A DNA stretch of 31,499 bases, from positions 75,470-106,968 of the forward strand of contig DHDI01000002.1 of NCBI GenBank assembly GCA_002399285.1, in the 5' to 3' direction. The stretch is from Thermoanaerobacterales bacterium UBA4880. GTDB lineage: Bacteria > Bacillota > Thermoanaerobacteria > Thermoanaerobacterales > UBA4877. The position numbers were made by a program, and so were the translations under genes. The notes under the pieces were generated by a model, which was not told the origin of the DNA, ran no database searches, and worked only from the letters and a program-made list of their open reading frames with translations. Below are positions 1-7,090 of the stretch, in pieces; position 1 is the first letter of the stretch, and each line of letters begins with the position of its first letter.

Positions 1-795
1 CACCTTTTCCCGCAGTCTGTCCTGTATATTGGGAAGCTTTATCCTGCCCATCTGGGAAGACAGGTCGTAGGACATCTCCTTATATGCCCTGGCAAAGTCC
101 TCAGGGGAGGCTAGAAGTTCCCTGGCCGGGGTTATGCGCACCCTGTCCGTCTCAGCGGCCGAGCGCTGCGTGAATGAGTCAAAATACCTTATCGAATCCA
201 CGTCGACGTCAAAGAGTTCTATCCGCACGGCCTGCTCCGTATCCATAGGGTACAGGTCTATTATGTCGCCCCGGACGGAAAACTGCCCCCTGCCTTCCAC
301 CTGGGCTTCCCTCTCATATCCCATATATACCAGCGTGTCTATCAGTTCGTTTACATCCAACGTATCCCCGATGGCTATATCCAAACACGAGCGCGAATAC
401 ACCTCGGGAGACATGAGGGCCTGCATGAGCGATTCCACCGACACGCACACGGCGGCGGCGCGCCCCGACGATACAGCGCTCAGGGTATTCAATCTGGCGG
501 CCGTAATATCCGTGCTCACCGCTTCCACAGAGTAAAATACGAACTCCCGCTTGGGAAAGAGGCATACCTCTTGATTTTTTAAATAAAAGGACAGATCCTC
601 ATAGATTTTTCTCATTTCATTCTCATTCTCAGTTACTATAAGGACCTGTCTGTTAAATTCTTTGTTTAAGACCGCTACCAGCGGTACGGCCTGGCCGGGC
701 ATCAGACCCGAAACGGCTATCGGCTGCACCCCGGAGTCGATCGCTTCTTTCAGTCGATCGTACTGACTCAGCTTAGAAAAGGGATTAAACGTCAA
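1..795 (-). CDS. mfd: Transcription-repair coupling factor Mfd, N-terminal part (cut by window edge)
   Basis: Reading frame of 265 codons open to the window edge. It begins with TTG at 795, preceded by an AAGGTGGTG Shine-Dalgarno that overlaps the pth stop. Mfd is a cytoplasmic ATP-dependent translocase that removes RNA polymerase stalled at DNA lesions and recruits UvrA. Only the N-terminal UvrB-like module is present. It shows the family hallmark FSVRGDIIDLYP followed by RIELFDVDVDSIRYFD and TQRS. The RNAP-binding, helicase and UvrA-inhibitory C-terminal domains lie outside the window. It is 12 nt downstream of pth and probably cotranscribed. The TTG start is inferred from SD spacing, because the frame has no ATG close to it. 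Family assignment is confident. Confidence 0.93.
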   Translation of the reverse strand, partial: MTFNPFSKLSQYDRLKEAIDSGVQPIAVSGLMPGQAVPLVAVLNKEFNRQVLIVTENENEMRKIYEDLSFYLKNQEVCLFPKREFVFYSVEAVSTDITAARLNTLSAVSSGRAAAVCVSVESLMQALMSPEVYSRSCLDIAIGDTLDVNELIDTLVYMGYEREAQVEGRGQFSVRGDIIDLYPMDTEQAVRIELFDVDVDSIRYFDSFTQRSAAETDRVRITPARELLASPEDFARAYKEMSYDLSSQMGRIKLPNIQDRLREKV

Positions 796-807
796 GCTAA
801 CACCACC

Positions 808-1362
808 TTAATCAGGATTGTAGCGGTTCATAGCCGCATCGACCCCGTCTTTTATGATACACGCCGCAGCATCCGCCGCACTCTTTATGCTCTGTGCCAT
901 CACTGCCGACTCCTCATTGGAAAATCTGCCCAGCACATGGGACACCATATCGTGCTGCGGTGCATCTATGCCAATCCTTATACGGGGAAAATCTTCGCTC
1001 TTAAGATTATATATTATGGATTTAAGTCCGTTATGCCCGCCGTCGCTGCCCTGCCTTCTTATGCGCAGCTTGCCCAAAGGCAGGTTTGCATCGTCACAGA
1101 CCACTATCACATCCTGCACGGACAATTTGTAAAAATTTACCACATCCAAGGCACACCGCCCCGCTTCATTCACATAGGTAAGGGGTTTTATCAGCAGTAT
1201 CTTCTCACCATCTATTATTGCCTCACCTGTCAGTCCTTTAAACCTCTCTCTAAAACTTACGTTATATATGGCGGTCAGCTCGTCTATGACCATGAAACCC
1301 ACGTTGTGCCGTGTCATGGCATACTCTCTGCCCGGATTTCCTATCCCCAACACGATCTTCAT
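808..1362 (-). CDS. pth: Peptidyl-tRNA hydrolase
   Basis: 184 residues, the normal length for bacterial Pth, which cleaves peptidyl-tRNA released from ribosomes and recycles the tRNA in the cytoplasm. The start is ATG 1362, preceded by GGAGGTG. A 17-codon in-frame extension upstream lacks similarity and an SD, so I left it out. Motifs: GIGNPGREYAMTRHNVGF near the N-terminus contains the conserved Asn and the catalytic His (about residue 20). DDANLPLGKLRIRRQGSDGG and GHNGLKSI carry the conserved Asp and the substrate-contacting Asn. The pth-mfd order is the usual Firmicutes arrangement. TATAAT-like sequence lies at about 1372-1390, but I could not find a convincing -35 partner. Confidence 0.97.
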   Translation of the reverse strand: MKIVLGIGNPGREYAMTRHNVGFMVIDELTAIYNVSFRERFKGLTGEAIIDGEKILLIKPLTYVNEAGRCALDVVNFYKLSVQDVIVVCDDANLPLGKLRIRRQGSDGGHNGLKSIIYNLKSEDFPRIRIGIDAPQHDMVSHVLGRFSNEESAVMAQSIKSAADAAACIIKDGVDAAMNRYNPD

Positions 1363-1603
1363 CACTGCACCTCCGATTATAATTATACACCAAAAGTCAA
1401 TGATTTTAACCATGGGAAATTAAGAAGTCTTCCGCCATAATAACTCGGAGTCCCTCCATACCTGCAGCCTCAGTTGAAGATCTGCGGCTTTCAGACCGCA
1501 TGGCCATAATACCCGTTTATCCTGATCCATACGTTAAAAATACGTAAAATACGCTTTTAATCAGAGTATTTCACTTTTTTAATTGACTTTTTCGCTCATA
1601 ATT

Positions 1604-1625
1604 GATTGTTAATACCTCAACAATC
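1604..1625. repeat. Perfect 7-bp inverted repeat upstream of folT promoter
   Basis: GATTGTT (1604-1610) and AACAATC (1619-1625) are exact inverted copies separated by 8 nt. They sit immediately 5' of the -35 region of the folT promoter, so they could be an operator. Nearby, ATACGT-type words recur (about 1530-1555 and 1632-1637). The rest of the gene-free stretch 1363-1600 holds nothing else I can support. Confidence 0.35.
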
Positions 1626-1626
1626 G

Positions 1627-1655
1627 TAGAAATACGTTTTCATATCTGGTATAAT
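1627..1655 (+). promoter_or_regulatory. Promoter for the folate riboswitch-folT transcript
   Basis: A perfect TATAAT lies at 1650-1655 with a weak TAGAAA at 1627-1632, spaced 17 bp. The predicted start, about 1662, falls a few bases before the riboswitch P1 stem at 1666. That fit is the main support. Confidence 0.65.
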
Positions 1656-1664
1656 TTGATCAGA

Positions 1665-1760
1665 GGGCAGAGTAGGCATCACGCGTCAAGTGTCAGGAGA
1701 TGGGAAGTTGCTCCTGAACGAAAGGTTTCGCCCTGCGGTGTCGATGCCGCTTCCGCTGCC
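1665..1760 (+). promoter_or_regulatory. Tetrahydrofolate (THF) riboswitch
   Basis: Matches the folT-type THF riboswitch by sequence and by helix. P1 is GGCAG (1666-1670) with CTGCC (1756-1760). The next helix is GGCATC (1675-1680) with GATGCC (1743-1748). Between them are the conserved words GAGTAG, CGCGTCAAGTGT, GATGGGAAGTTG, ACGAAAGG and CCTGCGGTG, and the 3' strand has CCGCTTCCGCTGCC, close to the known GCATCCGCTCCA segment. These RNAs bind reduced folates and usually switch off folate uptake or synthesis genes. It directly precedes a folT-like transporter gene, as the family predicts. Confidence 0.93.
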
Positions 1761-1828
1761 ACATTAAAGACCCCTTTCTCTTTAGTGTGGCGACGTCATA
1801 TTGCCTTGAGCTAAAGAGAGAGGAGGTG
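1759..1828 (+). promoter_or_regulatory. Expression platform: mutually exclusive hairpins controlling the folT Shine-Dalgarno
   Basis: Two exclusive pairings are visible. (A) 1759-1769 pairs with 1780-1790 (11 bp, one G-U). (B) 1773-1785 pairs with 1811-1823 (13 contiguous pairs, one G-U), burying the first bases of the SD AGGAGGTG at 1821-1828. Both use 1780-1785. Hairpin A also uses C1759 and C1760, which belong to riboswitch helix P1. Ligand-stabilised P1 should therefore weaken A and release the anti-SD to form B, shutting translation. No U-tract follows either hairpin, so translational control is more likely than termination. Confidence 0.7.
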
Positions 1829-1833
1829 CCAAA

Positions 1834-2370
1834 GTGGAACGCCATTCGCTTTCTGCGCAAAGCATAACCTATGCCGGGCTCTTTATAGCCCTGAGCATAG
1901 CCTTGACCAGGACGATGAGTTTTTATGCGGTCGTCGGGGGCGTGCAGGGGGTCAGGATAGGTTTTGGAAATATACCCATAATACTTTCAGGCATGGTCTT
2001 GGGTCCTAGCCTGGGCGCCGTTGTGGGTGCGGCCGCAGACATCATAGGCAGTCTAATAATGCCCAGCGGGCCGTATTTTCCGGGATTTACACTATCCGCA
2101 GCCATAACCGGGGCGTTGCCTGTCATCATTTTCAGGCTTCTGAACGGAAACAGGACATATTCCTTTAACAGAATACTGGCCTCCGTGGCAGTTTCGGACA
2201 TCATAACGTCCCTGGCCTTAGACAGTATCTGGATCCATATACTGTATCATGTGCCGCTCGCCGTACTGCTGCCGCCCAGGATAATTGCCAGGATCATTTT
2301 GATCCCGGTCACTTCATATCTTATATATACGCTCGTAAAATATGTGCCTAAGCTCAAAGGCACCATATAA
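1834..2370 (+). CDS. folT: Folate-specific ECF transporter S component
   Basis: 178-residue, very hydrophobic protein with about six membrane segments, the size and pattern of an ECF-transporter substrate-binding (S) subunit. The N-terminal ITYAGLFIALSIALTRTMSF, the GVRIGFGNIPIILSGMVLGP stretch and the GAAADIIGSLI segment resemble the FolT family, which captures folates and works with a shared EcfA/A'/T energising module encoded elsewhere. The start is GTG at 1834, seven bases after GGAGG (1822-1826). The THF riboswitch upstream is independent support for folate as the substrate. It is a monocistronic unit closed by a terminator at 2375. Confidence 0.9.
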   Translation: MERHSLSAQSITYAGLFIALSIALTRTMSFYAVVGGVQGVRIGFGNIPIILSGMVLGPSLGAVVGAAADIIGSLIMPSGPYFPGFTLSAAITGALPVIIFRLLNGNRTYSFNRILASVAVSDIITSLALDSIWIHILYHVPLAVLLPPRIIARIILIPVTSYLIYTLVKYVPKLKGTI

Positions 2371-2374
2371 ATTT

Positions 2375-2403
2375 AGGGCTGCCGATTTCGGGCAGCCCTT
2401 TAA
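2375..2403 (+). terminator. Rho-independent terminator of folT
   Basis: AGGGCTGCC (2375-2383) and GGCAGCCCT (2391-2399) form a 9-bp GC-rich stem five bases after the folT stop, followed by a short T run. Confidence 0.8.
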
Positions 2404-2407
2404 AGGT

Positions 2408-2573
2408 TGTAGACAAACTGTCAGACCGTGACAAATCGTGCAAGGCAAGGCGGCAAACCTGCAAATAAGGGAGCATACTCAGACGTATGTGACTGCAATT
2501 TGCAGGCGCAGCCAACACAGCAAGCAAAATTGCGGTGCAATTTTGCGATTGCGCGACTTTGTCATCGGTCTGC
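2408..2573. repeat. Structured intergenic repeat, full-length copy A
   Basis: About 165-bp palindromic element between the convergent folT and htrA genes. The outer arms CAGACCGTGACAAATCGTGCAA (2422-2442) and TTGCGCGACTTTGTCATCGG-TCTG (ending 2572) are complementary with two bulges. Inside are CCTGCAAAT (2458-2466) with ATTTGCAGG (2498-2506), enclosing GCATAC/GTATGT, and a perfect hairpin GCAAAATTGC (2524-2533) with GCAATTTTGC (2537-2546). A related copy lies at 22286-22392 and fragments at 3918 and 6107. It encodes no protein. It resembles a REP/MITE-like family, but I cannot name it. Confidence 0.75.
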
Positions 2574-2580
2574 TTTTATT

Positions 2581-3747
2581 TTAACTCCCCATTGAGGATT
2601 TGAGTTTTACATCGACGTCGACGTTCCTGCCGTCTCTCACCACGGTAACGCTTATGGTCTCTCCCACCTTATGTTTGTATATCTGCTGCTGCATCTCATC
2701 GGTAGTAGTTACCTTCACCTTTTCTATAGCCGTTATGACGTCTCCCACTTGGATGCCCGCCGTCTCCGCCGGGCTTCCCTGCTGTACCTGCGCCACATAC
2801 AGTCCTACGGGCAGGTTGTATGTCTTGGCGTCGTCTTCGCCTATCTGCTGGATGCCGACTCCCATCATCGGCCTTTCGACGTATCCGTTCTTTATCAGTT
2901 CCTCTACGATAGGCCGGGCCGTATCAACGGGTATGGCGAACCCCATACCCTCCACGGGGGTACTCGACGAGCCCATTCCAAACATTTCATTCAAGTCGTC
3001 GCCTCCGGTAGAAACCAGCTTGACGCTGGTAATGCCTATCACCTCTCCCTTGGTATTTACCAAGGGTCCGCCGCTGTTTCCCGGATTGATGGCCGCGTCG
3101 GTCTGTATCAGCTTAAGGTTGGTATCTCCCGTATTGAGAGTACGGTTGAGACCGCTGACTATGCCTGCGGTGACCGTTCCCGAATACTGTTCTCCCAGCG
3201 GATTGCCGATCGCTATGGCCAGTTGGCCCACCTTTATCTTATCCGAATCGCCCAGCGTGGCTACGGGAAGATTGGTCCCGTCTATCTTAAGTACGGCCAG
3301 GTCTGTCTTTGAATCCGTTCCTACCAGCTTTGCCACGACCTTGCTGCCGTTTTGCAGACCCACCTCGATCCTTTGAGCTCCCTGAACCACATGGTTGTTT
3401 GTAACGATATAACCGTCCTTATTGAATATAAATCCGCTGCCGCTGCCCTGAGCCTGATACTGGATGCGAAAATTGCTGTTTACCGGAACCATATTATTTA
3501 CGCTGACGACGGCTGGACTGACCTTCTCGGACACTGCGGATATCAGTCCGGAGACATTGTCCGCAGGTATGGTCACGTCCTGCGCGGCCATGGCGGAATC
3601 ATAATTTTTCGGTACTATATATGCCGCGATAACGCCGCCCAGCATGGCCGAAATTACGGCGACCACTATGATGACGCCCCACGGGAATTTTCCCTTGCCC
3701 TTTGTCGCTTCATCAGTAACCTGAAATATATCGTCTCTGTTATCCAT
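2581..3747 (-). CDS. htrA: HtrA/DegP-type membrane-anchored serine protease
   Basis: 388 residues. Order: short cytoplasmic head, one membrane anchor (about residues 21-45), a trypsin-like protease domain and a C-terminal PDZ domain (about 290-380). The catalytic triad is visible: His119 in TNNHVVQGA, Asp149 in KTDLAVLKI and Ser225 in NPGNSGGPLV. It degrades or refolds damaged proteins outside the membrane. I chose ATG 3747, eight bases after GGAGG. A GTG at 3756 lies inside the SD and is unlikely. The leader contains the hairpin GGGGGC-AGA-GCCCCC (plus-strand 3776-3790). It follows a two-component system on the same strand, and an OmpR-family box lies in front of it, so it is probably a target of that system. 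Confidence 0.96.
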   Translation of the reverse strand: MDNRDDIFQVTDEATKGKGKFPWGVIIVVAVISAMLGGVIAAYIVPKNYDSAMAAQDVTIPADNVSGLISAVSEKVSPAVVSVNNMVPVNSNFRIQYQAQGSGSGFIFNKDGYIVTNNHVVQGAQRIEVGLQNGSKVVAKLVGTDSKTDLAVLKIDGTNLPVATLGDSDKIKVGQLAIAIGNPLGEQYSGTVTAGIVSGLNRTLNTGDTNLKLIQTDAAINPGNSGGPLVNTKGEVIGITSVKLVSTGGDDLNEMFGMGSSSTPVEGMGFAIPVDTARPIVEELIKNGYVERPMMGVGIQQIGEDDAKTYNLPVGLYVAQVQQGSPAETAGIQVGDVITAIEKVKVTTTDEMQQQIYKHKVGETISVTVVRDGRNVDVDVKLKSSMGS

Positions 3748-3829
3748 AAATTTCACCTCCGAAATTATAAAATTTGGGGGCAGAGCCCCCGGGGGATAGC
3801 ATAAGGTTTGAACCTTTGCTTCAATAACT

Positions 3830-3883
3830 ATTTTATCAGTTAAATATTAAAAATGTATGAATAAAATGTTAATAAAATGTAAC
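3830..3883 (-). promoter_or_regulatory. OmpR-family (PhoP/WalR-like) box and promoter of htrA
   Basis: On the plus strand TGTTAA (3867-3872), five bases, then TGTAAC (3878-3883) exactly fits TGTWAH-N5-TGTWAH, the WalR consensus. Read on the minus strand it is GTTACA-N5-TTAACA, close to the PhoP box. A looser third half-site TGTATG is at 3854-3859. A possible -10, TAAAAT, lies at 3835-3830, which would put the third site over the -35 region. Function is inferred from position and from the adjacent OmpR-family regulator. Confidence 0.55.
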
Positions 3884-3917
3884 AAAAAAAGAGCGGCACA
3901 ATGTACCACCCCCAGAG

Positions 3918-3957
3918 TGTAGACAAATTGACAGACCGATGCCAATCTCGCGTCCCC
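3918..3957. repeat. Intergenic repeat fragment B
   Basis: GTAGACAAATTGACAGACCG followed by ATGCCAATCTCGCG matches the 5' end of copy A (2409-2440) with a few differences. Only the terminal segment is present. It lies just 3' of the histidine kinase gene. Confidence 0.6.
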
Positions 3958-3969
3958 GCATAATTTGTT

Positions 3970-5376
3970 TTATATCGCCTTGAGAGTGAACACAAACTCC
4001 GTGCCGTCCCCTTCCTTGCTCCTGACATCTATAGACTCTCCATGCTGATCTATGATGGATTTGACAATGGACAGGCCCAGTCCGCTGGATGTATCCGTCC
4101 TGGCCTTGTCGCCCTTATAAAACCTTTCAAAGACGTGCTGCAGATCCTCTTGCTTTATGATACTGCCGTTATCCTTGACGGATATATACGCCTTTCCTTT
4201 ATTTTTGAATGTCCTCACCCATATGCTGCAGCCCTGCGCACTATACTTGACGGCATTGTCCATGAGGTTATACACCACCTGCTCTATCCTGGCTTTATCG
4301 GCATAGACGGCAAGGGTATCATTTTCAAACCGGGGGATAAAATCGATGCCCTTTCCGTTCAATCTGTACTCCAGCTTTATCACGGTGATCCTGATGACCT
4401 CGTTTATATCAAACTCCGTCATATTGAGCGGCTGCTGCCCCGACTGTATCTGCGTCAGATCCAGCAGGTCGTTTATCAGCTCGGTAAGTCTTTTGGATTC
4501 CTGCAGCGCCACATTGAGGTATTTCTCCCTGTCCTCTCCGGGGATCGTCCCATCCAGTATACCCGTGATATAGCCCCTTATGGACGTCAGCGGCGAGCGC
4601 AGCTCGTGGGAAACATTGGCTACAAAACTGCTCCTCATATTCTCCAAATTCCCCAGGTCTCTCGCCATGAGGTTGAGGGCATGAGCCAGCTCTCCTATCT
4701 CGTCGTTTCTTGACTCGTCCAGCTGTATATCAAAATTGCCAGAGGATATATCGGTCGCCGCCCTGCCCATTTGCACCAGCGGAATGGATATCCTACGCGA
4801 AGCAAAATATATCAAGACGGCGGCGGTAATGACGGAAATAATGGCGGAAAACAAAACGAGGTGAAAGACGCCCATCATCGTTTGGGTTATGCTCCGTATA
4901 GGCGAATGCATGAATATGGCTCCCGTTATTCCCTTTTCGGTCGTGATGGGTATGCCTACGGTAAGCATGGGCATTTTGAACCTGCCGCCGAAATAGCCTC
5001 TCTTTACAACGGTCTGCCCGTTGAGGACGTTCTTTATCTCACCCTCCGTCAGCCTTATGCCGCCGAATCTCTCGCCTATGGGCCCCGTCTCGGTAAAGAT
5101 CACGCCCCGCGTATCCACGACCCAGATCCTGGTGTTGGTCGAACGGTCGATGCTCTGCAGCTCATAGGTAAGCACGTCGCTGCTTATCACCTTATTTTGA
5201 TAATCGTTCAGTATGAGGTTTATTTCCCTTCCCCTGTCCAGCAGAACGTTCTCGGTCTCGTTATAGAAGTAGCTCTGCATAAGCTGATACAGCATTGCCG
5301 ACAGTATCATCATGGTGATCAGCAGAATCAGGGCATATGTCCGTATGAGCTGGTCAAAGAGCCCGCCTCGTTTCAT
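3970..5376 (-). CDS. Membrane sensor histidine kinase (PhoR/WalK-like)
   Basis: 468 residues. TM1 (about 13-33), an extracytoplasmic sensor region (34-165), TM2 (about 170-190), HAMP (about 190-245), a HisKA domain with SHELRSPLTS (phospho-acceptor His257), then an HATPase domain with N-box NLMDNAVKYS (Asn374) and G2 box SGLGLSIVKS. It autophosphorylates and passes phosphate to the partner regulator, whose stop overlaps this start as ATGA (5373-5376). Oddity: the G1 box reads DNGSII (402-407), where the family has DxGxG, so the second glycine is Ile406. The other ATP-lid and FERFYKGD motifs look intact. The signal is unknown. PhoR, WalK or ResE-type naming cannot be settled by eye. Confidence 0.95.
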   Translation of the reverse strand: MKRGGLFDQLIRTYALILLITMMILSAMLYQLMQSYFYNETENVLLDRGREINLILNDYQNKVISSDVLTYELQSIDRSTNTRIWVVDTRGVIFTETGPIGERFGGIRLTEGEIKNVLNGQTVVKRGYFGGRFKMPMLTVGIPITTEKGITGAIFMHSPIRSITQTMMGVFHLVLFSAIISVITAAVLIYFASRRISIPLVQMGRAATDISSGNFDIQLDESRNDEIGELAHALNLMARDLGNLENMRSSFVANVSHELRSPLTSIRGYITGILDGTIPGEDREKYLNVALQESKRLTELINDLLDLTQIQSGQQPLNMTEFDINEVIRITVIKLEYRLNGKGIDFIPRFENDTLAVYADKARIEQVVYNLMDNAVKYSAQGCSIWVRTFKNKGKAYISVKDNGSIIKQEDLQHVFERFYKGDKARTDTSSGLGLSIVKSIIDQHGESIDVRSKEGDGTEFVFTLKAI

Positions 5377-6044
5377 GGTTTCACCTCAAATTTATATCCC
5401 ACGCCCCATACGGTCTTTAATTCATAGGCCTCGGTATCGGGTATCTTTTCCCTCAGCCTCTTAATATGGACGTCCACCGTCCGTGAGTCGCCGTAAAACT
5501 CGTAGCCCCACACCAGATCCAGAAGCTGTTCCCTGGTAAATACCTGATTGGGATGGGCGGCCAAAAAGTATATAAGTTCCAGTTCCTTAGGCGCTACCTT
5601 GACCTCTTCCCCATCCACCACCAATCTGTATTGGGTCTTGTTGATCTCTATCCCCGGATAATTCACCGCCTCTTCGGATACTTTTGGTTCATACCTCCGC
5701 AGCACTGCCTTTACCCTCGCGATCAATTCCTTGGGCTCAAAAGGCTTTACAATGTAATCATCTGCGCCGGTCTCCAGTCCCGCAACCTTATCCTGAGTCT
5801 CCCCCTTAGCGGTGAGCATGATTATAGGCACGTTGGATATCCTTCTCGCCTCACGGCAGAAGGACATTCCGTCCATGCCCGGCAGCATGAGATCAAGTAT
5901 CACAAGGTCGGGAGGGGAATCGCCAAAATCTTTGAGCGCCTGTCCGCCGTCGGTCTCCTTGACGACTTCAAAACCTTCCTTTTCCAGATATATGGACACC
6001 AATTCCAGTATATTTTTGTCGTCATCCACCGCCATGATCCTCAT
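5373..6044 (-). CDS. OmpR/PhoB-family response regulator
   Basis: 223 residues. The receiver domain has the acidic cluster VDDD (residues 6-9), phospho-acceptor Asp51 in VILDLMLPGMDG, Thr79/Lys80 in MLTAKG and Lys100 in DDYIVKPF. The C-terminal winged-helix DNA-binding domain has FTREQLLDLVWGYEFYGDSRTVDVHIKRLR. It is cotranscribed with the kinase through a 4-nt overlap. The start is ATG 6044, with GGGAG about 11 bases upstream. TATAAT occurs at 6076-6071, but its -35 region overlaps the prs terminator and is poor. Likely targets are inferred from boxes at 3854-3883 and 30050-30066. Confidence 0.96.
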   Translation of the reverse strand: MRIMAVDDDKNILELVSIYLEKEGFEVVKETDGGQALKDFGDSPPDLVILDLMLPGMDGMSFCREARRISNVPIIMLTAKGETQDKVAGLETGADDYIVKPFEPKELIARVKAVLRRYEPKVSEEAVNYPGIEINKTQYRLVVDGEEVKVAPKELELIYFLAAHPNQVFTREQLLDLVWGYEFYGDSRTVDVHIKRLREKIPDTEAYELKTVWGVGYKFEVKP

Positions 6045-6080
6045 AGAGATTTCATCTCCCTAAAACAAACATTATAAAGC

Positions 6081-6102
6081 AAAAAGCGGCATTACAGCCG
6101 CT
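6081..6102 (-). terminator. Rho-independent terminator after prs
   Basis: Read on the minus strand: AGCGGC (6102-6097), loop TGTAAT, GCCGCT (6090-6085), then TTTTT. It lies about 36 bases past the prs stop and ends the glmU-prs transcript. Confidence 0.8.
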
Positions 6103-6106
6103 CCGA

Positions 6107-6138
6107 TTACAAACAAACTGGCAGACTGGCGCCAGTCT
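6107..6138. repeat. Intergenic repeat fragment C with a perfect 16-bp palindrome
   Basis: ACAAACTGGCAGACTGGC resembles the end of copy A (ACAAACTGTCAGACCG). It runs into AGACTGGC (6123-6130) followed directly by GCCAGTCT (6131-6138), a perfect palindrome that ends on the first base of the prs stop codon complement. Confidence 0.5.
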
Positions 6139-7088
6139 TAATTAAATAAGGTACTCACCGACATATGCTCATAAATCCGCCTGATGGCTTCGGCGAATAC
6201 GGGAGCCACGCTCACAGTCTTGATTTTGGATATGCTCTTATCCTTCGTCAGCGGTATCGTATCCGTAACAAGCACTTCTTTTATAGGCGATTTATCCAAT
6301 CTTTCCAAAGCCGGCCCTGATAACGCCGCATGAGTACAGCAGGCATATACCTCCTTGGCCCCTTTATCCATAAGGGCCTTGGCCCCCAGCGTGATGGTGC
6401 CTGCGGTATCTATGAGGTCGTCGGCCAGTATGGCAGTCTTTCCCTCGACGTCGCCTATTATATTCATCACCTCGGCCACATTGGCCTTTGGACGGCGTTT
6501 ATCTATTATCGCCAGCGGCGCGTTGAGTTTTTCCGCGAAGCTTCTCGCTCTGCTCACGCTGCCCTGGTCGGGAGATACGACGACGACGTCCTTGGAGTAA
6601 AAACCCTTGTCTATATAATATTGAGCCAGAATAGGTATGCCTACGAGGTTGTCCACAGGTATGTCAAAATAACCCTGTATCTGTCCCGCATGCAGATCCA
6701 TAGTGAGCATCCTGTCCATACCGGCTACCGTAATGAGATTTGCCACTAGCTTGGCCGTGATCGGATCCCTTGCCCGCGTCTTCCTGTCCTGTCTGGCATA
6801 TCCATAGTAAGGAATGACCGCCGTTATGCTTCCGGCCGATGCCCTCTTAAAGGCATCCGCCATTATCAGAAGTTCCATAAGATTATTGTTTACGGGGTTA
6901 CAGGTAGACTGTATGACAAATACATCCGCTCCCCTTACGCTCTCGTCGATCTTAACGCTTATTTCGCCGTCGCTGAACGTTGAAACATCCGACTCGCCCA
7001 AGGTAACTCCCAATTGTTTAGCCACATCTTCCGCAAATTTTACGTTGGAATTACCCGCGAATATTTTAATTACACCATCGCTGTGCAA
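6138..7088 (-). CDS. prs: Ribose-phosphate pyrophosphokinase (PRPP synthetase)
   Basis: 316 residues, standard class I length. It makes PRPP from ribose 5-phosphate and ATP for nucleotide, His and Trp synthesis. Visible motifs: [26 protein letters not shown] (ATP site), [17 protein letters not shown] (catalytic His), IIDKRR (Lys) and the PRPP loop [11 protein letters not shown]. One motif reads [11 protein letters not shown] where most homologues have SPDHGGVTRAR, a modest deviation. The start is TTG 7088, seven bases after GGGGG and two bases after the glmU stop, so translation is probably coupled. glmU-prs is a common Firmicutes pair. Confidence 0.97.
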   Translation of the reverse strand: MHSDGVIKIFAGNSNVKFAEDVAKQLGVTLGESDVSTFSDGEISVKIDESVRGADVFVIQSTCNPVNNNLMELLIMADAFKRASAGSITAVIPYYGYARQDRKTRARDPITAKLVANLITVAGMDRMLTMDLHAGQIQGYFDIPVDNLVGIPILAQYYIDKGFYSKDVVVVSPDQGSVSRARSFAEKLNAPLAIIDKRRPKANVAEVMNIIGDVEGKTAILADDLIDTAGTITLGAKALMDKGAKEVYACCTHAALSGPALERLDKSPIKEVLVTDTIPLTKDKSISKIKTVSVAPVFAEAIRRIYEHMSVSTLFN

Positions 7089-7090
7089 GG

